Shown here in pieces: positions 44,411 through 59,630 of a stretch of DNA of 64,000 nucleotides (position 1 is its first letter; the number at the start of each line of letters is the position of its first letter). The notes beneath the pieces were generated by a model. That model saw only the letters and a program-made list of their open reading frames with translations, made no database searches and had not been told where the DNA came from. The translations under genes and the position numbers were made by a program. The stretch is from positions 173,501-237,500 of the forward strand of contig JAIGNY010002782.1 in assembly GCA_020152595.1 (NCBI GenBank), given 5' to 3'. This DNA comes from Chiridota heheva (taxonomy: Eukaryota; Echinodermata; Holothuroidea; Apodida; Chiridotidae).

Positions 44411-44700
44411 GGAGCTAAAAACAACAAATTGGAGATATTTCCCGAAAATTGAACAGTTGAAAAAACTTCCGGAAAAATTAAGAACAAAAAATACTGAAAG
44501 AAAAGATATTGCCCAAAAAGGAAGACATTTTCGGAAAATAAAGAACATTTTCCGAAAAGTGAAAAAGATTACGTAAACTAATTTGAAATATTTTGTAAAA
44601 ATTGAAAGAGAAACTTCTCAGAAATTGAAGGAACTTTCCTGAAAACTTGAGGAATATCCCGAGAAAAAAAAGGCAATTTCTCGAAAATTATTTAAGTGAT
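44411..44700 (+). repeat. Purine-rich repeat block after copy 2
   Basis: Same degenerate TTTCCCGAAAATTGAA repetition as at 36245-36686. It starts immediately at the right boundary of copy 2. Confidence 0.75.
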
Positions 44701-44821
44701 TTCTTGTTAATATATAAAGAATTTAACACTTCATACCGTTATATATAGCTTACCCTGTTGTCATGATATGTATTTTATAAACCGTAACTTAAGAATAATC
44801 CCATGGCAAAAATGCATTATC

Positions 44822-45169
<348 letters not shown>

Positions 45170-45205
45170 AGTTGGCTAGAGACATTGTCATTTGTTCCTA
45201 TTTTG

Positions 45206-45764
<559 letters not shown>

Positions 45765-45906
45765 GATACAAGAAACACTAGACGCAGGCACCTCATATGC
45801 ATGCACCACTTGATACAGGAAACACTAAACGCAGGCACCTCCGACGCATGCACCACCTGATACAGGAAACACTGGACGCAGGCACCTCAGACGCATGCAC
45901 ACTGGA
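45765..45906 (+). repeat. 47-bp tandem repeat, about three units
   Basis: Units start at 45765, 45812 and 45859, each containing GAAACACT-RACGCAGGCACC and GCATGCACCAC. The third unit is incomplete and fades into ACTGGACGCAGGAAACAT. Confidence 0.88.
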
Positions 45907-47513
<1,607 letters not shown>

Positions 47514-47794
47514 TGTATTTTCAATCTATTTTTCATATATATGAACTTTATGTAATTATATCTGACTGCCTGCAGGTATATAGAAATATTGCGATCTTGA
47601 AGTTTTTAATTGCTTGTGATGAGAGAAAAAATACAAACGAGAGAAAGAAAAAAACTTATCAATTGGACCTCATGAATATAGTACTAGAGGATGGAAGTAA
47701 GGAAAAGTGGAGCACTGGCAGCGAGTTGGTCCTTGTTGCTTTTCTTTTACAGGATAAAATGATCAAACTGTTAAAAAAAGAAAAACTCGCTCTT

Positions 47795-48000
47795 CCCTAC
47801 CTCGTAACCAGAGATTGGGAACGATCATCGATGATTCCGAGTGTGCACCGAAATGCTACTCAGAATCCGCCTCGCACTCAGAGAAAGACACTACGACTCA
47901 TCATCGTGGTTTCTGTCAGGAATCATTTTAGTTCAGCTGATAAAGCAAACAAATTATAGAAATGATCCTTAGAACTATAATTATAATTTGTAAGCTCGCT
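47795..48000 (-). repeat. Dispersed repeat, reverse partner of 35185-35390
   Basis: Reverse-complement relation to 35185-35390 over about 200 bp with scattered mismatches. Confidence 0.8.
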
Positions 48001-49890
48001 CTTGGTATATTTTGTATTTTTCGGTTTTGAACAATCAATTAAAACAACAACAACAAAATTAAAATTGTGAAAGCATTTTTCAATTTTACTCCGTTAAACA
48101 TACACTTCAGTATACCAAAATTATACAGAGATCTGACTCCATTGTTAAACAAATAAAGTAAATCTTAGTTTGCAACAAAATCATGCTTTTCATCTTATTT
48201 TTCATTGTTTTCGCCCATTTAACAGTTAGGCTAAACAAAGCAAATCCTCGAAACTTACACAATATACGATCAACTTGAATGACCACGTTTTTCGTCGCCC
48301 CCCTCCCCCTTCCCCCTTTTCTTCTTCTCCGTCCCAAGTTGCCAAGTGTGGTCTGAAAATCAAGGGTTAAATCATTACGTGGAGTGAAAATTCAGGATAT
48401 AACTTTGCACGGCGATTTTTGTTCAGTGCAGCTTAAAATATCTCCCTTAGTGAGGGGGTAATACACACAAAATTACGATTGGGGGAATTTTAACATAAAA
48501 GGTTTGGAAGCTTCCAGCTAAGTCCTATGACATAAGTCATTAGAAGGATGTACGGCACACATCCATCTGTCCTTCGACAGATATAATCAGAGGTGACAAG
48601 ATCGGCAACTCCGTAGATTACATTTTTCTGTTTTATCTTATTTTGTACCATGGTCAAGTTTTTATCATGACACATCATCAGGAACGTAATCTGGCAATAC
48701 AATTGTATAATTATCACGTGCTAGCGGCGAGCCTTGCCATCCTTTTGCAATAAATCATAGTTCTGTATGTATATAGCTTAAAAGCTTAAAAGCTTTGTTT
48801 CAAAAGCGGCAAAGAATATAAATATTTTCAGAACTCAAAATATTAATTGATAAGGGAGGCAGGGAATTTTGTTGTTTTTGGTAAGGGACACAGGGACTTA
48901 ATTTGAAGCTTAGTCTATTCTGTTAGGGACTTAGTTTGTTGATAGAAGAGTTTGCATACTGCAGGGGATGAGTTGATGTACTTTCATGGCATTTTGAGTA
49001 TTGTTTTGAGAGCATCTATAGACATATTTTAGGCCATTACGGGTATCTGTTTTTAAGTAAGAAATAAAATATTTCCTTGACCGTTTAAATGTTATTAGAA
49101 ATTAAATGTTACAAACCCACTGCCAGCAGGAGGGCCTGGCCACTTTTTACAGTCAGCTCACAATAGTTTCCAGATATGATTTTTATATAATGTTGAGCAG
49201 TTGAGTATCATAATTCCTTCAACGCAAACAGATGGACGGTTTATTTCTCATTGGCACTCTGTGCCTATCGATAATCAAACTAAGTGTGTGTGTGTAGCAA
49301 GCAAACAGTGTTGGCAAACCAGACAGATGATAAATGCCGTCTTCACCAGTTTGTTATTTGCCCAGATAAAATCAGAACAAAATGTTTGGGGTATGGGAAG
49401 GGGTAGCTGTGTCACTTAGTTGGGGCCACCGTCAACAAAATATATTTGTGTCAATGCACATTTTTTTATGGGGAAGAAACTCCCGTTCCCCACCCCCTTT
49501 CTTCTTCTGTAGCCCCGCCATTACTTAGAAAACCCATATTTTTGAATATGACTGTATGGTAGGAAGAAACGTACGTTCATGAATGCAGACAAATTGTGTG
49601 GAACTGAAGATTTATAAACTCCTTGATTCACATGAACTGACTTAGAACAAAGAGACAAATGGGAAACTGAGCTGGACACCATTTGTCCATGATGATGTGC
49701 CCAATACGCGAGGCCGGATATCGTGTTACGGGCTCGTAGCCACGGAGGGGAGAAGGGGGAGGGCATTTTGGGGACTATTTCAAAATAATATTTCTGCCCC
49801 CCTTTCCCAAAGTAATGTAAGCAAAAATTTGTAAAGTACATCATAATTTAAACAATGTTTAGAAAATGTCTTTCAATTTTGGGCAATTCT
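48001..49890. other. No gene seen
   Basis: AT-rich sequence without a supported exon or repeat, apart from short pyrimidine runs (about 48298-48330) and a GTGTGTGTG stretch (about 49286). Confidence 0.5.
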
Positions 49891-52510
49891 CTTAATTCTG
49901 GTGGTTTGTTTTATAGAGCATGTTTTCACACTAGATTTATAAGAGTGGTCTGCCATACAGAACCTGGCTGCTCTACTTTAAATAGATTCAAGTTTATTCA
50001 TATCGCACTGGTGATGGGGGTCCCAGACTGCTGATGCGTACTCAAGTACTGGCCTGACTAGAGCTTTATAAGCAGTGGATTTAACGTCGGTGGGACAGGG
50101 TTCAAGCCTGGGTTGGGTAGACACGCCAGTGTACCGCAACTGGTTATCAAAGGCCGTGGACATTGACTTGGTTGTCGATGTTATGTCTGTCCGTACGTCG
50201 TACCTGTGTTCTCGTCCGGGTCGTATTAAGCGTTTCGTGATAGCATTGTTACTATCATAACCAAATACGCAGGCGACGAACCCGTCGTTGTAATTGTGTG
50301 TTCACTCGTCGTCGTCGTCGTCGTCGGTGGGACAGTTTGAGAGGCTACGTTTTAATAGGCGAAGTACAGAGTTAGCTTTTTTGGCTATATTATGTATATG
50401 TTTATCCCATCGAAGTTTATTATCAATTTTAACACCTAGGTATGGGTGGGAGTTGACATGTTTTAGTGGCTGGTTGCATAAGGTATAAACAGGTGATTTA
50501 AAGCATTTCTTAGAGGAAATTGACAAGATGTAGCATTTAGAGTGGTTGAAATTCATTTGCCATTTATTTTGCCATTGTTCAAGTTTGTTAAGATCATCTT
50601 GGAGGATTTGTCAGTTAGAGCGGTTATCAATTGTTCTGTACACAAGGCAGTCATCAGCAAACAGTCTAAGTGTGCTGTTTATATTATCAGGGATGTCATT
50701 TACATATAAAAGGAAAAGTAATGGACCCAAAACAGTACCTTGTGGTACACCGGCCAGCCGGCAAAAACCTGTTTAGAATCAGAGATTTCACCATCACAGA
50801 CAATACGCTGGATGCGGTTGTTGAGGAATGATGCAAACCAGGCCAGGAGATTTCCATCAATGCCATAGGCGGAAAGTTGGGATAACAGGCGCTGGTGTGG
50901 GACTTTATCAAAGGCTTTTGAGAAGTCAAGAATAGCCATAGAGACGTTACTGTTTTGGTCAATTTGTTTAGGGATATCATTTATTGTTAAGAAGAATTGT
51001 GTTTCAGTCGATCTTTTTGCACGGAAGCCATGTTGTAAATCAGTTAAGATATTATGCTCATCAAGGAATTTCATCACATGTGAGTGAATTATATGCTCAA
51101 GGATTTTACTACAAATGCAGGCGAGGGAAACAGGTCTGTAATTAGCTGGGTTTTGGTTATCACCTTTTTTAAAAACGCTACATATGTTTGCTTCTTTCCA
51201 CTTGTTAGGGATAGTACCATTATCGACAGAGGTTTGAAAGAGATCAGTTAGAATTTCATAGAGGTCATCAGCGTGTATTTTTAGAAACCATGGTGGTATT
51301 TGGTCAGGACCTGAGGCTTTGTTGGGGTCTAGGTTATGCAGTTGCTTTTTGACACCTTCTGGGGTAATTATAAGTTGGTTTATTTTGCTGTTGGTGAGTG
51401 GTTTAGTTACAGGGATTTGGGAGGTATTTTCTTCTGTGAAAACACTGAAAAACAGGTCATTTAGAATGTTAGCTTTAGTTTTACTGTCACTGCAGAGTTT
51501 ACCATTATTTAGTAGATCAGACACACCTACAGAGTTACTTCTTAATCTTTTGATGTAGGACCAGAATGCCTTTGGGTTTTTGTTAAGTGAGTTTTTAAGT
51601 TTATCACAGATGAAGGTGTTTCTAGCTTCTTTGAGGTTTTTACGGCAGCCTTCCTAAAGCTTTTATAGGTAGTCCAGTCATTGGCTTGTTGATTAGTCTT
51701 AGCTTTTTTAAACAGTTTATGTTTTTTCCTGCAGAGACGGCGTTGGATACGGGTCACGAACCAAGGCAGATTTAGTTTAGTTGAGGTGAATTTGTGAGGC
51801 GTGTTTTTATCAATAATCAGTTTAATTTCCTGTTCAAAGAAATTCCATTTTTCATCAACATCACTGTAATTATTGAATTGAGTATAATATTGCACTTTAA
51901 ATTTGGTCAGGTCTTCTTTTATTCGTTTTATGTTAGTTTTTTTCTTTAAATAGATTTTACGTTTAGGCAACTATTTACAAGGAGGGCAGATATTTAGGGT
52001 CAATTCAACAATATCATGGTCACTTATACCGGGAATGACATTAGCTGAGGTAACAGCTGGTGAATTGTCAGTAAAAACAAGATCAAGGATGTTGTTATCT
52101 CTGGTGGGTGACTGCACCATTTGTGTGAGATTGAATGAATTGGTCACTTCAAGAAGAATTTTGGCTGCTTCGGAGGAAGTTTTAGTTCCTGAATAATGCT
52201 TTGACTCTAGTCAATGTTAGGTTGGTTGAAATCATCAGTAAGAATAACATTGTTTTTGTCAGCATTTTTACCAAGCTTTTGGAGGGATTTTTTCAACTCA
52301 AGTAGGCTAGTGAGATCATTGTGACTGGGTCTGTAAAATTTTCCTATATATATGCTCTTTTCCTTAGGAAATTGGAATTTGGTCCAGATAATTTCAAAGT
52401 CAGAGTCTAATTTAATCTTACTATAGCATCTTACTATAGTTTTGGAGGTGAAGTACTTTCCTGATAGAAAGGTCTTTATAGGCTCACGAATACTCACCCT
52501 TCCCACCCGC
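49890..52510 (-). pseudogene. L2/CR1-like non-LTR retrotransposon (endonuclease and RT), decayed
   Basis: Read on the minus strand. The endonuclease part (52506-52207) has IGKFYRPSHNDL and TDDFNQPNID, in which the usual GDFN carries Asp for Gly. The linker is PKRKIYLKKKTNIKRI to LPWFVTRIQRRLCRKKHKLF (51970-51660). RT runs from 51524: DPNKASGPDQIPPWFLK, NYRPVSLACICSKILEHII, QHGFRAKRSTETQ, motif A MAILDFSKAFDKVPH. After a frameshift come GVPQGTVLGPLLFLLYVNDI and the catalytic box LFADDCLVYR (about 50670). The thumb is ALVRPVLEYASAVWDPH (about 50075). Frameshifts, stops and a SINE insertion show it is dead. The 5' end is truncated. Confidence 0.88.
50099..50321 (+). mobile_element. 5'-truncated SINE inserted in the retrotransposon RT thumb
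   Basis: Starts at the B-box region (GGTTCAAGCCTGGG) and ends in (GTC)n, like the copies at 26058 and 37450. CGTCGGTGGGACAG occurs at both ends (50085-50098 and 50322-50335), a target-site duplication of 10-14 bp. The exact length is blurred by the CGT tail. The minus-strand RT thumb reading resumes on the other side, so this SINE was inserted into an existing RT sequence. Confidence 0.9.
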
Positions 52511-54240
52511 GTGTAGCCTCATATTCTATTTGATCAAGCACAACTATCATGCAAGATATTCACGTTAAGTTAAAGAGGCGAAATCGTCATATGTGCACAA
52601 TATTCAAAATTCCTTTCAAATTTTTTGTTTGGTTGAAATTTTGCTGCGCAATTCGTTGTCTCGTATTGCAAGGTATATAGTTATTTAAAACGCCTTGATG
52701 GTTACTACACGAATTAGCCCAGTTGGTTACGGTGATCGGAAGCACTTTTTTTTCTTATCAATAGCCGTGAGCTCGGGTAGAATCGTTTATTGCGACTTTT
52801 ACTTTCATCTTCTTTTTTCTCAGTAATTTTAATTTGGTGACTATTATTGTAGTATTATAATACTAATATTTCACTTTCGCTTTCTGACAAACGCATTGAA
52901 AAAAAAAAAAGTTACTACGTTACAGTAACGTAATGCGCTGTGTATGTAACTCGGCACACACAACGTACATGCTAGTGTCTGGTTGTACAAACCACAGAGT
53001 TCTCTTCTACAACTAGCTAATGTACAAACAGACAGTGGATCGGATCTTGCGTCCACAACCGGAAGTGACAACAAAATATCGCATCCCTTAATTTTACCGT
53101 ATTTCAATAAGACGAGCCTCCCTCTTTAAGTGAAAACTTAAAATAAAATAAAAATAAAAATAACATTTTGAAAAACTACTGTAAAAGGACAACAGCATCA
53201 TATCTATAATTTCAAAATAAATTACCACCCCATGTGAATTTCGATGATTAATTGATTGTGAAATCAAAATACTAGGAAATGAGAGCAATATTGCCTTTTT
53301 ATAAAAAATAATGCATAAAAAGCGCGGGGAGATGCTAATTGTTCTCGGTAGTCTCACCTGGGGGCTATCATTCCGTGCCAAAGTTCGTTGATTGTGTGTT
53401 TAGTCTACTACCGTGCTACCACCCAGTAAACCAAGCTGAAAGCGAAAGTATAACTAAGTTCTGGGAAAAAAAAAAGAAGTCAGAAATAACTGGTATGGAC
53501 CGTTTGGTTGTATGTAATTTGCATCCTATGATGAACCTTATTTGCTACAAACACAGTAAATGGAAAACAATCAAACAAATTGTAACGTTGTTAATTCATA
53601 TGAAGGTTTGTCATGTAAAAGATGTGATCAGTTACACTAGTTCCGCGAAAAACTAGCTTTTACATACCTGAGGCAAAGCTAACGTTAGTCTCACAGGTGT
53701 TCCTAGCGTTATTGAGATGGTCAGTTCGACGTAAACGTGTACGAGCTCAGTACGGTTTTGCAAAGTTGAAGGGGAAACTTGATCATAACAGTCAATGGGA
53801 TATTTTGTATGAATACTTGTGTCGCCTCAGTCAGCGGAAATTATTGTTACTTATATTTATTGGAAACTACTGTCTAATTAATAACACACATTTGTTAAGA
53901 AAAATAAATTTTTAGCAAAATGACAAAAATAGGTTTTTCTTCCATTGACTGCAATGATAACTGACAGTTTGTTTTCCCCTTTGACTGAAGTTTGAGATCG
54001 TTAAAAAAGCATTGTTATGTCGCCGTGCACCACAACATTCCCGGATGTCCGACCTCCAGAATGGCAACCTATATACCCATTACATATATAACACGGTAGC
54101 TCACCTCCTATTGCGACTTTCGAACCGTATATGAAAATTATGAAAATTCCTATTTTGGACTAGAGAATCTTAATTACATTTTTTTTACTCAACTCACATT
54201 TGCTGGAGACTCTCTTCTTCATTTATGAGCAACAATATTT
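52511..54240. other. No gene seen; tRNA-like relic at 52705-52795
   Basis: The stretch TAGCCCAGTTGGTTACGG (about 52715) resembles a tRNA A box, and GAGCTCGGGTAGAATCG (about 52771) a decayed B box. It is probably an old SINE head. The rest is AT-rich and non-coding. Confidence 0.4.
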
Positions 54241-54403
54241 TTTTTTTTAATGAGATGTACAAATGATGAATTTTCTATTAAAATTCTGCCCCATTACACG
54301 CTAAATGCCCGACAATTTGCTGCAAACCAAAGAAATGTCCACGATGATGTCAGGAAGAAGCAGCACTTTAGTATATTATTTTGACAAAAACAAACAGGGT
54401 AAA
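54241..54403 (+). repeat. Left arm of an inverted repeat pair
   Basis: Matches the reverse complement of 56668-56823 at roughly four of five bases. Landmarks are GAGATGTACAAA, TTTTCTATTAAAATTCT, CATTACACGCTA, AACCAAAGA-ATGTC and CAGGAAGAAGCA. Confidence 0.85.
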
Positions 54404-56667
54404 GGTTATGATGGCACCATGTAAACACAAAGGAAATTCATTCCGATTGGTCAAAAGTTGACAAGAGCCGCTATTAACATTAACAATTCAAACACAAACT
54501 TTAAAATGTGTATATGAACTCAAGAGAGCAACAAGCAATTGTCACCTGGTAAATTTTTCTGTTGTTTACTGTTAGGTAGGATATATGAACATTGAGATAT
54601 ATTTGTCTAAAATAAAGTGTAACACTTGACTTTCTTGTTAGCTAGCTAAATGAGTAGTAGATACAGCCTACAATTATTGGTGTTACTTACTGCACACACC
54701 AATTCAAATTATTTTTTGGATAGGCCTATGATAGACTCATATAAGCTACCCATACAGAAAGGAGGGCCCATTCTATATATATATTTTTGGTGGGCTCAAC
54801 ATGATTGAACAGGCCCCATTATAATAGCATGGGACTGAAGGTCCTCATTTTGGTGGGCCCTATAATGATAATTGACTGGGCCCTTTTGTCAATATGAATT
54901 ATGACATTAAGTTTGTTTCTCTCGTAGTTATTTGTACTTCTCTTTTTCAAAATGATTTTCAGAGCATGCATTTTATTTTCCACACCTTTTTTTGACAGGC
55001 CGCAAAAACCCCAGCAGGCTTTATGATTAAGCCTTTGCTATATAGGTAATGATACTGGGACCATTAGAACAAGGGGCCACTTCCTCTTGCCATAGACTAA
55101 GGGGTGAAGGTGGGAAGGAGGTGCCCAATTGAAAGTTGACAGTGGACCGGGGCAGGAGGTGCCCTTTTGAAAGTTTTAAGAAATTATTCTAATTCATTCT
55201 TAAAGTTTGAAAACAAATAGAATTACACATAGTACTCAGAAGATGTAACATACATTTAGTATTTATTTGAAAGACTTAAAAAATGATATTTTCCATGGGC
55301 CATGAGGGCTGTGGTGGGAAGGGAATGGCCTCCAATAATTTTCAAAAATAGGCCAAGGCCTTTTACCTATTTGCCCTATGGGCAATTGCCAACATTGGTT
55401 CTGACTCCCCATTCTTAAGTCCAAAGCGGGATTTTCCCTCCGGAAGTAGGGGAAGAGTCAAAAGTGGAGAGGGAGGGGGGGGTAAAAAATCACGTTAAGA
55501 TACAAGAAATCGACCTTTAATCTAAGTATACATTTGGAAAAAAAGTGGGGGAGGGGTAAGTTCCACTTGCTTCCCCAAATCCTGCCTACAGGAAGCCAGG
55601 GGAAATGTCCCCCCTCCCCACTTTTCCAAAAACGGACAAAAGTGCCCATTTTTTAAAATGAAAAGTGTCCCTCAATTAATGTCAAACATATGCCTAAATT
55701 CATTTTCTTTCCCGTGCCCAGAGCTCCTTTCGACACCCCTATATATAGGGTTTTCGCCCATCTGCCCATGTGCTTAGGTCGTCTATATTCTATTCAAAAG
55801 TACAATATCATTAACATATATTGATAAAATGTGGGAAAATATATGTTTGCCTCTACTGCAAGCTAGGGGGAATATAACAAAATTGCAAGGAAGCACCGTC
55901 AGTTCTTGCTCTGACAGTCTGCCAGTATCCCAAAAGTGGAAAAGGATCTCCTAAACCATATGTAGTCTGCCAATTGTTGGGCTTGTCATCTGGAAATAAA
56001 TTTTGCTGTATTTTAACTTCTGTTAGCATGTCCCAAATTATTTTAACATCAATGAAATATTAGATACAATTCGATTATGAAGTTTGATGACCTTTGTCAC
56101 TGCACACAGTTTGATGTGCATTTTATACAAAGCTCCACTGCATAGGGGGTGGTATAAGCTCATAATTTTTGTATTTTTGGTATAAGCTCAAACATTTGGT
56201 CAAATGAGACAAATTCACCCAAAAAGTGTACTTTCCCTGTCTGCACGAATGGTGAATATTCTTTAATCATTCTCTTGGGCCTTAGTAAGTACATCTAACA
56301 AACTTTCGCAGAAGCTATTTAATGTCATATTAATAATGGCTACATTTCCGTGTGCCTATTGATGACCAAAAGCTAGTTTGCCTTAGTGCATATCCATATA
56401 GCAATGAAAAAAGATATTATTTTTGTGGCCCTATTTAAAAAAAAAAAATCTAGTACAAGATTAGTACAAGATGTTGCTGGTCCATATTTATACAAATTCC
56501 TTTGTTAATTCCTTAAAAAGAAGCACTTATCCTCAAATATAATGTTTTTAATTTTTGTACATGTAATCCCTCTTCCATCCGAATTGATGTCTGTATTTTA
56601 TGAAACCAATGTTTCCTTACCCTGGACCCCTTATCAACACATGAATCTTCATCTGGTAATGATACAT
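54404..56667. other. Sequence between inverted arms, no gene seen
   Basis: AT-rich with short purine/pyrimidine blocks such as GTGGGCCC-type segments (54770-54900) and several G-runs (55080-55640). No transposase or exon is found. It may be the body of a foldback-type element or plain spacer between two small elements. Confidence 0.4.
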
Positions 56668-56823
56668 ACCCGGTTCGTTCTTGTCAAAATACTGAAGTGA
56701 TGCTTCTTCCTGTCGTCATCGTAGACATATCTTTGGTTCGCAGCAAATTTTGAGGCATGTAGCGTGTAATGAGGAAGAATTTTAATAGAAAATCAATTGT
56801 TTGTACATCTCATCGGAAAAAAT
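56668..56823 (-). repeat. Right arm of the inverted repeat pair
   Basis: Reverse-complement counterpart of 54241-54403. Confidence 0.85.
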
Positions 56824-57339
56824 AACTCAATAGAATAACTCATTGAAATAACTTAAAATAACTCACCAAACACACTTCAGTACATGTTTTTGTTATTACA
56901 GTTAGGCATCTACTGTATTGTATGTGTTGTTCAACTCAATTACAGTGGGTTTGAATGGTTGCATATACTGTAGTAGCTCTCAGTTGTATGGTGTACTAAT
57001 AGGAGTGGGGATCGGAGGGGGTAAGTCTGGACCCCACCTTTCTTTGGGGACCTTTCTAGCTTACCCCCAAAATATGATTTTTTTCTTCAATGATTATCAA
57101 AATTGAGATTCTGTATACGAAATGCACCAAATCGCAGGACTTTGGCCCTTGGTTCCCAACAAATGTTCATAATGGTGCCTTTTGCAAAATGATAAGCTTT
57201 CACATCCATGCAGCATTGTTCCATTTTAAGGGTGAGTCATAGTAAGATATTGTGGATACAAATGGAAGAGCTAATACATTACTCTCCACTATCCTAGTTA
57301 TTCTTTGAGATATTTTAGATTATTTCTTTAAGTCTTATG
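56824..57339. other. No gene seen
   Basis: AT-rich non-coding sequence before the retrotransposon 3' end. Nothing is recognised. Confidence 0.5.
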
Positions 57340-58640
57340 CTCTTAGAGTCCTCACCAACACCCAGAACCCTGTTTACAACCTCATTAGGTACCCCAATTT
57401 CTCACCCTCTTTGATAGGACTAAAACCCTATCCCCTCCCTTTAGTTTATGCATTAAATCAGACCCTCTATCTCGGCATCAACCCAGCCACTCTTGGCACC
57501 TTCTCCTGGCCCACTTTTTCTCCTTGGGCCACCTCCTCCCTTCTATCCACCTGGACCTCTCCACTCATCACAAAACCCAAACCCACCCTAACCTCTTCAT
57601 CAATCTTAACAACCATTCAAAGACCAACTCTCAAACTACACCTCCATCTATACTGATGGTTCCAAGGAAGGCAACAAGACAGCTGCTGCTGCTGTCATCC
57701 AAGACATCATCCTCAGTAGCAGACTTTCCGACTACTCGTCCATCTTTTCAGCCGAGGCAAAGGCCATCCTCCTTGCCCTCAAGTTTATTGAACACTCTCC
57801 GCTCAGCCACTTTGCCATCTTCTCCGATTCCAAGACTGTTCTTACTTCTTTACTCAATCTTAAATGGGATAACTTCACATCCCACCTCCTCATCTGGAAA
57901 CTCCTTTCGCCCACCCTCTGCAGGAAAAGTCTTTTTTTCTACTGGATACCAAGCCATATTGGCATCCTTGGCAATGACAGGGCTGATGCAGCTGCTAGGT
58001 TTGCCCTCAACCTCCCCCTACCCCATTTCTCAAAACCCTTTCTGACTTCAAACCGCTTATCGCTTCTTTTGTTCGTGACCACTTGCAAACCTCATGGGAC
58101 TCCCAAATTGATAACAAACTCCACGTCATCCAGCCCACCATTCCAATCAAACCCACCATCAAGAACCTCTCTCGTGTCGACAATGTTCATATTACCCGTC
58201 TTAGAATTGGTCACACCCACCTCACTCACTCCCACCTCCTTATTGGCTCCCCTCAACCCCTCTGCAACAATTGTCATTGCACCCTCACAGTCCATCACTT
58301 TCTCCTTGCTTGCCCCCTGTACAACCTTCCCAAAGCTTCCCTTGCTCCCCACAACTCAATTGCTAGATTCTTCCAGAAAAACCTCTGGATAAAATTATCC
58401 CCTTCCTTCATCATGCTTCTCTCGACAACCATATTTAGTCCCCCTCTCCCACCCCCTCTCTCTACTTTGTTTTTTTCACCCATGTACCTCCTCTCTCGAT
58501 TCAGCTTTCTGACTTTTAGTTCTTGTATTTCTCTCATTCTCCCCTTGTTTTTTCTCTCTCTACCTCTAGAATGATCTAACCTCTCAGGCACAATTTGACC
58601 CTCGTTGCCGTTAAGCTCTCATTAAACAAACAAACATAAA
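57340..58640 (+). mobile_element. Non-LTR retrotransposon 3' end with an open RNase H frame
   Basis: The plus-strand frame through 57637-58040 has no stop and encodes an RNase H1-like domain: IYTDGSK (Asp codon at 57655), AEAKAILLAL (Glu at 57754), IFSDSKTVL (Asp at 57826) and WIPSHIGILGNDRADAAA (last Asp at 57985). All four catalytic acids and the His are present. It would remove RNA from the cDNA hybrid during target-primed reverse transcription. After a frameshift near 58040 a C-terminal tail follows (HITRLRIGHTHLTHSHLL, CNNCHCTLTVHHFLLACP). The 3' UTR ends at TTAAACAAACAAACATAA. The RT core is absent (5'-truncated). RNase H suggests the I/Nimb group and possibly the same family as the 5.5-9.5 kb fragments. 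Confidence 0.88.
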
Positions 58641-59529
58641 TGAATTTTGTGTTTAATCCAAGAACATCAAGATAAAGAATAATTGGTAAAACAAAAAAAC
58701 ACAGAAGCTGCAAACAATCATAAAGAAGGACAAATTTGCACACAAAAAAAGATGGTTCAAGAGACAGATTTTTTTTTGGTTTGACATTTGTGTCTGAGTA
58801 AAAAAAGTTAAAATACAAAAAGGAATTGCAAAAACTTGCAATACTTATTTTTGGTTGAAAAAATTTAAGTTGCAATTAACTCTCATGCAGAAGGCTTCAG
58901 AATTAGGTTATTTTACAAAATGATGTACTTTTCCCTGCAGGAAATATAAACTCTGTTTTAAAAAAGGTGATAGTCATGTAAAGAAAGTTAATTTGTAGAA
59001 TTTTTGGCATGAAAGGGAAAGTTCAGCAATCAATAAATGCAATAGAAACTGATTCCTTTCATAAAGGTTGTATTAGTAGCTATCCAGTCACTTAATACAT
59101 AATGTATTACAGTATTGTAAAACAAGATGGAATATTTCTACTATTATATGATGCATGTTTCAATTCTCTTTTCCCTTGAGAATTCAATACCCTAGTTTTT
59201 CCTGTCATTTATTTTTTGTTTTAAGTGGGCCTGGGAATGTATAGATTATAACTGTAAAGAATAAGGATTTTCATGCATAGCCTATCACACAAATTATTGT
59301 TGTTATTTTTAGTAAGGAGGCTTTATTGTGGACAATGAATTAAAAAAAAATCCCAAGCAGAGGCTAGCAAACATGTTTTTGTAAGATTATTCCCAAACCC
59401 CCTGCTGTACGAGAAGTTTGCGCTGGTGAAATTAAAGACTATATCTTTAGTTTCAAATAACAGCAATACAATTTGAAACACTCGTGCTTGTATTACCTAT
59501 TTTAGTAAAACAACAATGCTTGCTGTTTC
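58641..59529. other. No gene seen
   Basis: AT-rich sequence with A- and T-runs. Nothing is recognised. Confidence 0.5.
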
Positions 59530-59630
59530 GTTGATGTAGTCAGATTCAAAATTGGAAAGCTGCATTATGGGTAATGATTCCTATATATCTCCCAATCGTG
59601 AGATGGATTTAATCTCCCGATTGGGAACAT
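59530..59630 (+). mobile_element. Relic right end of the CAGTYCGG / GATCGG MITE family
   Basis: ATTGGAAAGCTGCATTATGGG, CTCCCAATCG, CTCCCGATTGGGAACATGAA and CCAGACTG follow the same order as the right end of the MITE at 12072-12637. No matching left end was found. Confidence 0.55.

Noticed and set aside
53339-53656. 105-aa ORF
   Set aside because: No motif or splice context, and the composition matches random AT-rich sequence.
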